Shown: positions 12,001 through 27,000 of the stretch, in pieces | Layout of the letters: each line of letters begins with the position of its first letter | Position numbering within the stretch: position 1 is the stretch's first letter | Assembly: GCF_964355755.1 (NCBI RefSeq) | Contig: NC_092671.1 | Coordinates: forward strand, 24,075,070 to 24,139,069 | Reading direction: 5' to 3' | Source of the DNA: Antedon mediterranea | Taxonomy: Eukaryota > Echinodermata > Crinoidea > Comatulida > Antedonidae | DNA length: 64,000 nt | Notes under the pieces: model-generated | What the model saw: only the letters and a program-made list of their open reading frames with translations | Databases searched by the model: none | What the model was told of the DNA's origin: nothing | Position numbers and translations under genes: made by a program

Positions 12001-15000
12001 AAATATATTCTCTATCCACTCAGTAACGAAATATTGTTTTAAATGTTTTATAGGCCTATCAATAATATACCACTAAACACAGTAAAACATTTACGATTTA
12101 TAATACTTTTTTAAAAACTGTCCCTGTTATAGTCGATTGAAATAGTAAAGTACATGTAACGATACACCACTGCGATGTTTATATTTTTTATAATTATTAA
12201 TTATTACAAACGTTGAGAAGCAACTGTCAGTAATCTACCCACAATCACATTAATAAATGTTCTTTGTATATTTTGTTTATATATCTAACAGTAACCACAT
12301 TCACAGTAAGACAATTTCGATTCAAATGGCGACCAAAAATGGTTAATACGTACAGTATTTACAATATTGTCAAAGTATTGCAATACTATAAGTTTTATTC
12401 TCCAAGGGCCTATAAATTTACCTACTTGTGTTAAACCAAGGGCTCACAAATTTACCTACAAACTGGGAGTCTGAGAGATTGGAATGTTCCATTCATCACA
12501 AATCAATACATTTCTATAAACGTATATATCAAAATAGTATTTTTTAAAGAAAATCGGCCTGTCTTCAACATTATGACACTGTACTTGAGGTTTTCAACCA
12601 GTTTTCAGTCATTAAAAACAATTATCGTAGGAGGAGATAGGAAAATGCGAATCATCCTCGTATTATTGTATGCAGGTATTTTTCAAGATGGACAGGCATT
12701 AGACAGTGTATACCACGATCGGAAAACACCCCTATTCGGGACAAATCATTGAACCTAAATTCGTTTTAATTGTCAATAACTAATTATCTAACTAAATTTA
12801 ATTAGTAAACAGGGTTACATCAGGCGGTTAAAATCAGTATCGAAAGTACGAACCAACTTTATATACCATCGAGTAAATATTCTAGAAATAACGCGCGATT
12901 TACCGAATTTTGTCCTTACGTAAATTTATATATAGATACTATGTACCAACTTTATATACCATCGTGTAAAATTCCAGAATTTATATATAGATACTTTTAG
13001 AATTAACAAAAAATTTGGTGTAAAGTTTTAAATTTTAATTGAAAAGGTCGACTGTAGCATTTTGATTTAGTTTAATAAAATGGTTGCTACTAGATGTCAG
13101 TCACCTATGTTTATGTAAAAGTATTTCTTCAAAGATCCTGCATTCTGAATTAATGTACTGAAAAAAGATGAGGGCTTAATCAATTTTATCTCTGTTACAT
13201 GTGCGTACAATTGAAGTCTAGTACTGTTCTGTCAGGCAACGGCAAGTGTGACAAAGATCCATATTAATCAGAAGGTTCAAGGTTCGAATGTCGGTTGGCT
13301 TTTGTTGGTTTTTCTCATTCTCACGGATTTGAAAGTAGTTTTAAAGATGAAAATAAAGTATGTTATTAATTTTACATTAAGAAATATTTTATAGCATAAT
13401 CAACCTAGTAATAACCAATCATCAAAAGTAATTTGTGAAGGAAGCCTTCTATTACTATACATGAATATGAATGTTTTTTAACAATAAAGTTGGATAAAAT
13501 AATCATCAATGCCAAAACTATATTACTAGTAACTACATAATTACTACCCAGGGATGTTACCACGCTGGTCGGCTCCGGACGGGCCTGTCCAGCACTTAAA
13601 ATTTCCAACAAGGATTTACAGGCTGCCGACCACCACTATTATTTATTAATCATTACAATATTTATATAGGCCTAAAAATTGTACCAAAACATTTTACCTG
13701 GTGACATCCCAGCTACCTTAATTATTAAATTAAATACATAATCCACATTGTTCTTTCTGAAGGAAAATAAGGATTGTTTAGTGAAACATATTTACTCACT
13801 CTGAAAAAAGTATGTGATTCTGTAAATGAGCGGAACAATGCCTGTGCTGATCTTCTTGTAGGTAGTCTATATTTGAGCCATGCTAACACATCCTCTCCAT
13901 CTGTCTCATCATGAGGTCTATAGTAATGTACTGTGAACTGATTTTGGTGATATGATACTCTACTAATATCTTCAAATTTTATACTGAAAAGAAAAAGGAA
14001 CAAATATTTGGATAAAAACTGATTACAGTAGAACCCAAATTAGGGCAAACATGTTGGGACCTAACAAAATGCCATCATACCATCATTCTAAATGTCTTAT
14101 TTCCAAATGTCTAGGTGAAAAGGGAGGGTATTTAATATTCATTCCGTGTTTATAACACCGTTCTGCAATTGTAGTCTCTTTTAACAACTTTTCTTGACAT
14201 TTTATACGTTTTAATTAAAAACGGAAAGAAGTGATTAGTAAAATATTGTTGCTATAAAATGATGTGTATTTCATGTTAACATAACATTTTAAGTTTTAAT
14301 CCTATATAAATATCATATCGCAATTATGATATTTTACTACAAAGAGTCAGAAGTAGAGAATAATGAATTATCTAACGAAAAAGTGATATCTAATGGTGAT
14401 AATGATGATGCATGTTCAGCATTCTATAAACATTTTGAAAATTTTTGCCATGTGCCGTTGCCTGATCACATTCTAAAATCAACTTGTTGTGCGCACTGTC
14501 TATAACTGTTCTAATCCGCGTCTTGGAGCACTGCCTATAGCGATCCCGGCCTAGCATTTGTTGATGATTTACCATGGATAAATTGAATGAAGTATGTGTG
14601 TTTTAAAACAAATAATGAATATTTTGTATTCGCTGAAAAGAGAGAATATTTCATTCGTTAAAAAATTGAATGCTCTATTTGCAACTAGAGTAGTGAATTT
14701 TTCAACTCATGAGAAATTCTGACCATCCAAATCATAAACATCCATTATTTGCATACAAACTCATGATCCCATGAAAGGCAAAAAAAGGTATCACACATCT
14801 GGCATGAGACTGAAGTCACTAAATCTAAATCTCACGCTTTATCATCAATTTCAAACTTTGTTTTCAATGCCTTGAATTGCTGATCCTAGAACACAACAAC
14901 ATACAGTAATAAACATCAAATTTTTTTGGGAGAATTAGGGACTTTTTAAATCAGGAATGTTTCGGCCCTCAACATTTTGACCCAGTTACCCATTTTCGTC

Positions 15001-18000
15001 ACCGAAAATTATCGTTTTTAGTAATGAACGACATAAACAAGTTGCAGCTTATTCGGCAATTATATGAACTATGCCATTTTTACATAAAATCACGGTTATT
15101 TAGTACAATATTTTTTTTTGAACATTGATACTGATAGTGTTTATACTTACCGTATGAATATTTAGTATATTCAATACAATAAAACATAACATAAGAAACA
15201 CTGAAATTAACCTTTTTACTTAAGGATGGAAACAAAATATCTACACGATAAATAATGATACTAGCTATCACAATGACGTAATTTGTAGCACAACACCGTA
15301 TTTCATTTATTGATTGATCTTTACAATGTAAACGTCACAATCACGTAATTTGTAGCACAACACCGTATTTCATTTATTGATTGATCTTTACAATCTAAAC
15401 GTCACAATGACGTAATTTGTAGCACAACACCGTATTTCATTTATTGATTGATCTTTACAATGTAAACGTCACAATGACGTAATTTGTAGCACAACACCGT
15501 ATTTCATTTATTGATTGATCTTTACAATGTAAACGTCACAATGACGTAATTTGTAGCACAACACGGTATTTCATTTATTGATTGATCTTTACCATGTAAA
15601 CGTCACAATGACGTAATTTGGAGCACAACACCGTATTTCATTTATTGATTGATCTTTACAATGTAAACGTCACAATGAAGTAATTTGTAGCACAACACCG
15701 TATTTCATTTATTGATTGATCTTTACAATGTAAACGTCACAATGACGTAATTTGTAGCACAACACTGTATTTCATTTATTGATTGATCTTTACAATGTAA
15801 ACGTCACAATGACGTAATTTGTAGCACAACCCCGTATTTCATTTATTGATTGATCTTTACAATGAAAACGTCACAATGACGTAATTTGTAGCCCACACCG
15901 TATTTCATTTATTGATTGATCTTTACAATGTAAACGTCACAATGACGTAATTTGTAGCACAACACCGTATTTCATTTATTGATTGATATTTACAATGTAA
16001 ACGTCACAATCACGTAATTTGTAGCACAACACTGTATTTCATTTATTGATTGATCTTTACAATGTAAATGCCACAATAATTAAGACAATCCCCAACTCAG
16101 CTGGCCATGTGTATGTTTGTAGGGGATCAGCGGAGAGAGTGTGATTGACTCATAAATTTGTTGTTTATTATAAAAAAAGAAAGAGGTAGAGAGTTTGTTT
16201 TCAATTTATTTATTCATTATCATTGTTATGCTCATATTAAATACTCAGAGTAAATATAAATATACATTCTAATTATAAAATCAGTGAAAAAATCAACTCT
16301 CTTTGACTAGTAGTTTTTGAGATATGGTAACCATGTAATTTCACCCTAATTTGCATTTTTAAACTAATTTGCATATCATCAGGATGAGTGGCACAAGTGT
16401 GATGTTTTAAATTTTGATCTCCTCATCATATGTGACCATTTAAAGCAGACAAATCTCTGTTTGAAATTTGCTTCACTCAAAATGATAGATTGCCTAGCCT
16501 AAATGAGTTAGTTGAAAGCACTTTTACTTTATTATCCGAATACTGAAAAAAAGATCTGCCTTGTTTTCGATTCATTTGCGCATAATTAATACAATGACTT
16601 TGGATTCTGATTTTTTGTAAATTAGAGAATTATTCAACAAATTACAGTCAATATAAGTTTGCAGTTTATTAGTGTAGCACATTCAAACATTTGAAAGTAA
16701 TGTTGATTTCCTGTTAAGAATGTGAAAGTAAAAGTACCAAGAATATAGTAATATTTAATGAGTCATGAAGAGAATACTGAATTGTTATAATGCTCAGTAG
16801 GATTTAGCTTAGTTTAAAAAAATATGAAACAAATTTAATGATACTTTGTTTCTATGTTTTAGTAAAATCGATTCTAGGAATTGAATAGCACTACCTATAA
16901 AAATATGTGAATGGTATCTGACCAGTTTGCTGACTCTATGTAAATGGGTTCAAATCGGCACACAAAAAACCCACATTGCCGAAAATAATAAAACTATGAA
17001 AAATCGTACTTTAATTAATGGTTTCTATTGCTTAAGATACCTTTGTGTTAGCAATGTTTTTTCATACGCAAAAACGAAAAAAATCACAAGCCTAGCTAAC
17101 CGCTAAGCTAGCGATCGCTAGGCCACCTAGGCTAGGCCTACAGTAGCTAGCTAAAAGTTGCAGCCTTTCATAGTTGTCCCACAAAACATTAGCGCAATTG
17201 TTGGTATCATGCCGGGCTAAATGGTAATTGACGATGTGCCGAACAGGCAGCAAAGCGAATAAAAGAGGTAAGAAGAATCCATGAATGACAGCATGTAGAG
17301 TAAAGAGTTAAGTGTATATCCGAGGAGAAACCTTGAACAAAGTATCGGCTTCCGCTATTTTCTAGAGATTTCGTCATCTTGGTGAAGCAGGAACAGTTCA
17401 CCGTCCTTAGTGAGTGACCATTCGTCTGGTAATTCCCCGTCGGCACAAGTTGCATGCATAGCAGGCATGTTTTTTCGTCTAGCATGATACATCTGCAAAT
17501 TAGACATAAGGTAAATTAAATACGCTATTAATGGGGTTAAGAACATTGTATGAACATAAGTTAAATTAAACACGCTAACTAATTGGATTAAGAACATTGT
17601 ATGAACTGAACATAAGTTAAATTAAATACGCTAACTAATTATGTTAAGAACATTGTGTGAACTGAACATAAGTTAAATTAAATACACTAACTAATTGGAT
17701 TAAGAACATTGTATGAACTGAACATAAGTTAAATTAAATACGCTTACTAATTGGGTTTAGAACATTGTATGAACTGAGCATAAGTTAAATTAAATACGCT
17801 AACTAATTGGATTAAGAACATTGTATGAACTGAACATAAGTTAAATTAAATACGCTTACTAATTGGGTTTAGAACATTGTATGAAAATAAATTAAATACG
17901 CTAACTAATTGGGTTAAGAACATTGTATAAATAAATTACATACGCTAACTAATTAGGTTAAGAACATTTTATGAACTGAACATAAGTTAAATTAAATACG

Positions 18001-21000
18001 CTAACTAATTGGGTTTAGAACATTGTATGAACTGAACATAAGTTAAATTAAATATGCTAACTATTATTGGGTTAAGAACATACAGTAAGTAAAATTAAAT
18101 ACGCTAAAAACTAATTTGGTTAAGAACATTATATGAACATAATAAGTTAAATTGACGTACCTGTCGGAGTGGTTGTGTTGGGTTGTTGGCAGCACGTTGA
18201 CATAATCCAGCCTTATATTATGTCTCTGCTAACAGACTCTTCATCCACTTCATGGCTATGTAGAGTAGCCATACTAACAAAAAGTGCGTCCCCTTCACCC
18301 ATGGTGTGTACCCTTCCAGAACATGTTCTTTTTATACATTTCCAATACTGCTTGCAGTCTTGTCTTTGGAATGTTGAAACCCTCTGTATGTTATATTAAC
18401 ACCCATCCCTTCTTAACAACAGTTGGTCCATCCATTATAAATACGAATTAAGTTCATCAGCAATGTAATATCAAGAATATCTTAACCAAATGGTAGATGG
18501 TAGAGAAAACAATCTGTGTTATTTATTAGGTTATATGCATGATATGCATATAACCTCTTGATTCTGTCAGGATCTTTATTTATTTATTTATTAGTTATCC
18601 GCATTCAGCGGATAACTCCTTGTAACTGTAACTTTTTTTTCTGTATTCTTCTTTTTCTTTCTGTCATTTTTGTGTCACGCATATCTCAAAAACGTGTAAA
18701 CATAACATTTTATAACTTTGTCAACATGTGGGCATTCACGTGAAGTTGTGCACCTGCTATTGTGAATGACGTCAGAAATGCGCAACGTGACTTACGTGCG
18801 TTTTTATGAATTTCGCGTTTTTAACATATCGAAAACCATATAACAACGTAAATTGAAACTTAACAAAAGTTTAATTTATATCTTGCGCTAGCTGACTGTG
18901 AAAAAAAATTGGCATGTTTCACACAAAGTTACGCGCGTTTGAAATTTCAAAATGCGAAAAATCAATTTTTAATCAACTTTCTACGCGTTTCATGTCATTT
19001 TGAGCATGTAAAAAATTCCCACGCATGGTGCGTGATTTGTGTTTTTCCAGCCTTTTCTAGTAATTTTACCAACTTTTAAACAATTTTGACTTAAAATTAC
19101 GTCATACAGGCACGTTGAATTGGATAATTTACGTGCGTTTTTGATGAAAAAGTTTAAAAATTTGTCAAAATTATACCTTTTTAAAAATAATCAGAGATTC
19201 TAAACTACGAGGTGAACTTTTTTAAAATTACATATCCAGGAAGATGATAAGTTGTAGATATGGAATCATGCATTGATATGGCAAACCGGACATTGTGACG
19301 TCATCGTATGGCCACGCGAATATAAAATATAGGATTTTTGTATCTTTTGTCATAGCTCATCACATTTAATAGAGCGCATCTCCACTTACCTGTTTTCCAT
19401 TTTCACCCCGATTATTATATTTTCTAGGTCAATCAACTATCTTACGCATGAGTTAAAAATATTTTAATTTCTATGACGTCATCATGTCTAAAAATGTAAT
19501 AACGTGGGTCACTTATATTCATCTTTACAGTAAATTTTAATCTGTTATAGCTCATCAGAATAAAAAGTGATAATCATGATTAAAACGTTTTCTGGAAGCT
19601 ATTGGATTGTAGATACGAATTCATGTGAACATTTTGCCAATCAGATGTTGTTACGTCATCATATGGCCAGTTGAATATAAAAAGTCGTATTTTTATATTT
19701 TGCGTCATAGTTCATCACATTTAAAAGAGCATGCATCTATATTTTATGTATTCAAATTTCTTTTACACGTTAATATGTTGTTGCTGAGATAATTTGCTTC
19801 CGAAATTGCTATCTTAGTTTTCCATTTTGATACCTTCGACAAGTTAAAAATTGGAATAATTGGCGGGTCCCGTAATTTCACCTATTCTACACTGTATGTA
19901 ATGTATACAGATTGTACTGTTTATAATAATAATAATAAATGAAAACTTATATAGCGCCGGTATCCTCCACCCATGTGGCGCTCATGGCGCTTTGTGCATT
20001 AACAACGTGCGAGAACATCAGCGAATAGCGACGTCTTTAGGTTGGTCTTGAAACTGTTTAGACTAGTTGAGCATTTAACTGTTGCTGGTAAGCTGTTCCA
20101 TACACTTGCGGCCGCAACGTAAAAAGATCTCTGACCCCATTGATTTTTCGCTCTACGCTGTTTATACTGTATATATGACACGAAATTGACAGTAATCAGC
20201 AATAACAACATATCATATTCTTCAGTTCAGGTCATAATGCCATAATCTTTTTCTGTGTGCAATATTCCAACGTATGACGTGCACGTGGCGTTTGTCGTGC
20301 GGATAACTAACTCGTCAAAGTGACGAGTTTCATGTCTAGTTTATTTATTCTTTCCTTAGCATTATTTTGTCCGTGAATTATCTTGATATCAGTTTCATCT
20401 AGCTAAGTCAATTTTTCAGAGTATATTCCTTATGGCCAGGAATCGATGTGGTTATGTTTTCACGGTGCGCAATCAAACATTACGCGGTCTACGCGCGATT
20501 TAACGAAATCACGTTTGTAATCATATCTTCACAAGCATGAATCACTTTTAAACAAAATTTGGTACTCATAAATTTAAGGTCATATTTCATCATATGGCAA
20601 TACAATTACGTACGTAGCGCATATAACGCATGCGTACGCCCGCTTAAAATGTTCAAAATTGTCAGAATTTATATTCGATGAAATTAGAGTACGTTTCAGG
20701 CAATTTTAAGCGTTAAAAAAATTGCCATGAGTGTGCAGATTTTTGCACGCGCACTGCGCGTCATCAAACGTTAATGCGCACTGTTTTTGTCCGATTACTG
20801 TTGTATAACCTTTCTTTGATAATATCATCATATTTTATTCACTTTTCAACGCTAAATTGCGTTAGTTAACAAAATGGTGAAAATATGCTAAATTTTAGAA
20901 TTAATATGGATCGTCAGAATGCTCGGGAACACCTATTTTTTATTTCATTTTCTTGAAGTGTATGTATCATATGTATGATTTATTATGAAATTAAGAGAAC

Positions 21001-24000
21001 AAAAGTTAATTAAGTCATCATTAATTGCATATATTAAATTTAAAAAAATTAATTTCAACCATCAAACAAATTATGACATTTTCTTAGGCCAAAATAACAA
21101 ACTTGACATTAACTTTCTTCCTTCAAAAGTTCATAGTTGGGGAGCCAGAGGGGGTTTACCTGCACCCTCTAGCAAACTATAACAATGTTTTTTTGCTTCC
21201 TTATATCAATACAAATCAATTTTTTGCTGTTGGCCGAAAAAAAATTGGGATGCTCGGTCAGTACAGGGGCCAAAAGGTCAATATGGTCAAAGTTAAGACT
21301 TTGCGTAACTTGGTAACTACTGGGTGTATTATATTTGCGTTAGCAAGATCCTATCATATATTATAAACAACTAAAGATTCTGAGAAAATCAATCGATCAA
21401 TATATCTTCAATCAATCAATTAGCTTTATTTACAGTAAATCAATGCATATTAACCTATAATTCGTCATAGTGACGAATTAAATCTAGTTTATTTATTTAT
21501 TTTATTCACAATATTTAACCAGGGTGGCCTAATCAGTAAAAAAAAAAAAGGTCTCCCTTGTGGCCCTGGGTACAATAGTACTTTGTAAACTAAAATATAA
21601 AAATAACAGTAACATAATAATGCCTTAAAGTTACTTTTGAAAACATTTAAATTACTTGACGATTTAGTTTCTTCAGTGTTAAAAAGATCAGCACCTTTCC
21701 ATTTAAATGAATGCTTATACAGTAGTACCGGTACTCTGTTCTACATTTTTCAAGGGAAAGTGATTTGCAACTATTTCTTGTAAAATGATCATGATTTTCA
21801 TTAGAAAATTTAAAATATGATTTAAGGTATTCGGGTACATCTTCATTTAAACACGTAAACACTATTAAAGATGATCGTTTGAGATAAAATAAATCACAAA
21901 AAGGTTTAACCAACCAAGTGATGTGAACATATCTTTAGAAGGTGTGAGGAAATGTCCATTTAATATTAATCTTCCTCCACGTTTTTGAAGTTTAGTAAGT
22001 TTGTCAAGATCATTATCAAAACGTTTAGACCATACAGTACTGCCACACTCCCAGATAAGTGTGATTTCCAGTTTCCACCTTGATTTAGGGTGAAAATACA
22101 TCAAAGAAGCTGTGATTCATGATGCACTTCGTGCTATACAATACATATATAAACATATTATTAAACCAGTCTGCCACTGCCACAAAAGAACAAACGCGCA
22201 TGTAGCATGGATGTTAGACATTCAATAGTTAAATAATAATGGATTTACAATTTAACTCCTAGGTGGAATGAGATTTATATTAGATGAATGATAATAAGAA
22301 AAACCAGAGAGCCGAAAAGGATAACTCTTAAAATTACATTAAAACTTTAATACGATAAAAATTATTAAGTGTAAAAATTCTAAAAAAACACATTCCTTAA
22401 ATAAAACGATGTGCACGATGTTCGTTTGGCTGTTTGATAAGGTATTCAAAATGTACATAAATATGTTCTAATTGTAATGTAGTGTTGTATTTAAAAACAA
22501 TTCATATTTAATTGGTGGCGCGATAATTAATACAATACGATCGACATTAACCGTGAAAAATTTCCTTGCAATTTCCGAACGCTGCGTTCAGCAGTCCTCG
22601 TCGTTTCCCAAAATCGTTCATGCTGGCGGTGGTGTGATAGGATGGAAGGGATTTCTGCTTGGGCTAGGGGTAGTAGGCTATCAAGCAATGGTGTTGGTAA
22701 GAGGAGAAAGAAGGCTGGGGGTCGCAGTATCAAAATTAGATATTTTAATTATCAGCCAATATGACACCTATTCATTTACACTTTCTAGGCAGATTATAGA
22801 CTATATATAGCATGTAGTTGTTCTTTATTTAACAGTGTATTACCTTATATTCACCAATGTACTAAATTCTTTGTAAAACTCACTAGGAGTGGTAGAGCAT
22901 CAATGAATGATAATTTTATATTACATTAATTCTTAACTTTAGATTAAGATTTTAAAATTCAACACAATAACATCTTACTTGTGTTTTAGCTGCCTTTCTT
23001 TTGATAATACCTGAAGACCTGTGCAACACACGCCAATAACAATATCTTTCTTGTCAAATGATTCTGCAGTGAAGTACTCAACTCCATAGCCTTTCAGTTT
23101 ACTAACTTTGTTGATAAACTTTATCTCAGCAAAAGATTTGGTCATATTCGCATCTAACCTACGATGAGCAATCTCCAACTCTGACAATTTATTTTCACTG
23201 TAAAGAAAAAACCATGTGCAATAGCATTAAAAACCTTTTCGGCCTCTTTGTCCAAGCAGAAACCAACAAGCACCAAGTTAAAGCATTGACAACTTGAAAA
23301 AGAAACACACATGTATTTGACCTTAGTGTAGGCCTAATGTCCAGGTGATTAAAAAAATCATCTTAAACTTCATGGATCACTGATCTTATCTTTTAATGTA
23401 AAACTGCGCAATTTTTACTCTAGGTAGCAAGATCAACTTTCGTATGCACTTTGAGGTCCAGATAATTTGACTTCAGAAATTGGTTTAGGATGGTCAAACA
23501 ATCATTTTTGGCTTGGTTACACCTTTTGAAAATGTGGCGAAAGGTCAGTGTGAAACACCAATAGGTCCTTAAATCTCGACAACAACTCACAGCAAGGTAA
23601 TTTTGGTCTCAAATTGATAAGAAGGTATACATTTATATTACTGTAGGTATCCCAATGTAAAAATTCAAATTAATGATGGTACTTTTTCTTTTAGTTAATT
23701 TACTGAACCTAATCTTTTGAAATTTAAATGAATGAAATCGGATTATCCATTCAAAAGTTATGGTCCGTTGAAGTTTCCAAAAAACAACGATTTTTGCTTT
23801 ATTATAGTTTTTGAAGGGTTATAACTTTTATATTAATAACTTTAAAGTTCTTATTTTTGCCAAACCCATAGATACCACAGAGTTGTACAAGACTATTTTG
23901 GGGTCTTCAACTACTACACGCGGTTTTTCTGGGAGTACGTGGTGTTGTAAGCTGAATGAGCTATTCAATTGAGGTGGTTGAAGAAGGTATTTTTAAAATA

Positions 24001-27000
24001 CTTTAAATATTCGTCATCTAGCTTTATTACATCTAAATTTGTAAGTTTCAACATTTCATAATTTATTTGTTTATAGTTTTGCCTAAAAGGCCTACTATTT
24101 CACAATTTAAACAGTTTATATCAATCTTCTTTAACCCGTAAGATTAGGGCCTAGTTGTCTGCAAGGACCTCTTGTGCTGATTTAAATAGGCCCTCCCTAG
24201 ACATTTTTCTCGTCGAGTAGGTTGGGCAATGAATGTAAATCTAGTACTTAGGAGGCAGACCAGTTGTATTATACTTATCATTGGTTATCCGCAACGAAGT
24301 TGTAGGATAACCTCTTGTGATTGTACGAAATCATCATCATCATCATCTTTTTTTTCATCTTCTTTCTTTCTGTATGATTTTTGTGTAACGCTTTTCTCTA
24401 AAACTTGCAAACATAACATTTTGTTAACTATGTTAACATTTTGACATTTATGTAACGTCGTCAAGCGAAGCTTTTCATGATGTTTACAATTGCGCAACGT
24501 GACGTACGCGCGATTTAACGATTTTCTCGTATTTAACATATGTCGAAAACCAAATAACATTTTAAAGTGAAACTTTGCAAAAGTTTAATTTACTAGATGG
24601 TATGCTCGCTTCGCTTGCGTACCATCTAGGTCGTGCCCACAGATGGTTCTCGAATATACAGTAATTTCAGCGTAACAAAACTGGCGATTTCAAATGTACG
24701 TACTGCAGGACTATAAATACATTGTCGTTTACAGAAACGAATAAATAGACACGATGATTTATGTAGTCAACTAAAATTAGCACCCTGGGAATTACTTCCG
24801 AAGGAGAAACTTATCACAAAATGAGTCCAAATTTTTGATTTGGACTCATTTAAAGAAACAAAATTTGTGTTTTGTATGTAACATTAGGGTTGAGGGATGG
24901 GAAAGCGGATAGGTACAAAGAGGAACAATTTTTAAATATATTCTTTATCCACTCAGTAACGAAATATTTTGTTCATGTTTTATAAGCCTATACATAATAT
25001 ACCTCTAAATACAGTAAAACATTTGCGATTTAATACTTTGTTAAAACTGTCACTGTCATAATCGATTGAAATATTAAAGTAAATGTCACGATACACCACT
25101 ACGACGTTTATATTTTTGGTAATTATTAATTAATACAAACGTTGAGAAGGACACTGTCAGTATAAAGTTTATTTGTATATAATAATGTGTTTATATATCT
25201 AACAGTAGAGCCTATCCACAATCTATATATAAATTTACGTAAGGGCAAAATTCGGTAAATCGCGCCTTACTTCTAGAATTTTCACTCGATGGTATGTAAA
25301 GTTGGTTCGTACTTTCGGTACTTATTTTAACCGCCTGATGTAACCCTGTTTACTAATTAAATTGAGTTAGATAATTAGTTATTGACGATTAAAACGAATT
25401 TAGGTTCAAAGATTTGCCCCAAATAGGGGTGTTTTCCGATCGTGGTATACACTGTCTAATGGATGTCCATCTTGAAAAATACCCGCCAAAAAAATGCGAG
25501 GAGGCTTCGCATTTTTCTATCTCCTCCTACGATAATTGTTTTTAATAGCTGAAAACCGGTTGAACAGCTAGAGTACACCATCATAATGTTGAAGACAGGC
25601 CGATTTTCTTTAAAAAATACTATTTTGATAGATTTAATATACGATTATACAAATGTATTGATTTGCGATGAATGGAACATCCCAATCTCTCAGTCTGCCA
25701 GAGTTGGTTTAACACAAGTACTGTAGGTAAATTTATGAGCCCTTGGTTTAACACATACGGTAGGTAAATATATGGGCCCTTTGAGAATAAACTTGCAATA
25801 CTTTGACAATACTGTAAATACCTATTAACTATTTTTCATTTGAATCGAACATTTCTTACTGTGAATGTTCGTACTGTTAGATGTAATATAAAAATATATA
25901 CAAATAAACTTTATTACTGAGACTGTGGATAGGCTCTACTGTTAGATATACAAATAAACTGTATACTGACAGTTCCTTCTCAACGTTTGTATTAATTAAT
26001 AATTACCAAAAATATAAACGTCGTAGTGGTGTATCGTGACATGTACTTTAATATTTCAATCGATTATGACAGTGACAATTTTAACAAAGTATTAAATCGC
26101 AAATGTTTTAGGCCTACTGTATTTAGAGGTATATTATTTATAGGCCTATAAAACATGAACAAAATATTTCGTTACTCAGTGGATAAAGAATATATTTAAA
26201 AATTGTTCCTCTTTGTACCTATCCGCTTTCCCATCCCTCAACCCTAATGTTACATAGCGAGGAGGCTTCGCATTTTCCTATCTCCTCCTACGATAATTGT
26301 TTTTAATAGCTGAAAACCGGTTGAACAGCTAGAGTACACCATCATAATGTTGAAGACAGGCCGATTTTCTTTAAAAAAATACTATTTTGATAGATTGCTA
26401 GAGTACACCATCATAATGTTTAAGACAGGCCGATTTTCTTTAAAAAATACTATTTTGATAGATTTAATATACGATTATACAAATGTATTGATTTGCGATG
26501 AATGGAACATCCAGTAGTTTGGTTTAACACAAGTACTGTAGGTAAATTTATGAGCCCTTGGTTTAACACATACGGTAGGTAAATATATGGGCCCTTTGAG
26601 AATAAACTTGCAATAGGTTCGGAAAATGTTAAAAACCAATTTCTATTATTTGAATCGGTAAACAGTTTCCATTTATTATACATTGATAATGAAACATGAA
26701 ATATTCCTATTTATGTCCCTCGAGGTTCATTACAATTTATATTTAGTAGTCCCACGGACTTCATCTTAGCCACTCCCCCGAGTGCTAAGGCCAAATTTAT
26801 GATACCCTACTTTCTATGTAGTTACAGTTAGTTCTTGACGATAATAATAATACAACGAATTTAGGTTACACCCTTCGGCCGCGAAAACGTTTCTGTACAA
26901 ATATGATACCGATTGGCTTTATTTCATTCAACAGCGACCATAATCTTGGCAATTACAGGATAGATAAACTATTTTATTATTGATGTGCTTATAAATTAAG

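Noticed and set aside
14690-14790. Duplicate of MYLIP exon 3 border (34617-34700)
   Set aside because: Only about 60 intronic bases show patchy similarity; the coding part does not match.
15269-16075. CRISPR-like regular array
   Set aside because: Units are contiguous 67-bp repeats without unique spacers, in an animal intron; this is a satellite.
18188-18395. FLYWCH segment as an extra MYLIP exon
   Set aside because: Exons 4 and 5 already join in phase, FLYWCH is foreign to the MYLIP family, and a MULE fragment follows it.
24285-24560. Lysine/aspartate-rich 91-residue frame
   Set aside because: It lies in the 5' part of a Helitron copy; the Asp run comes from a 'catcatcatc' microsatellite.
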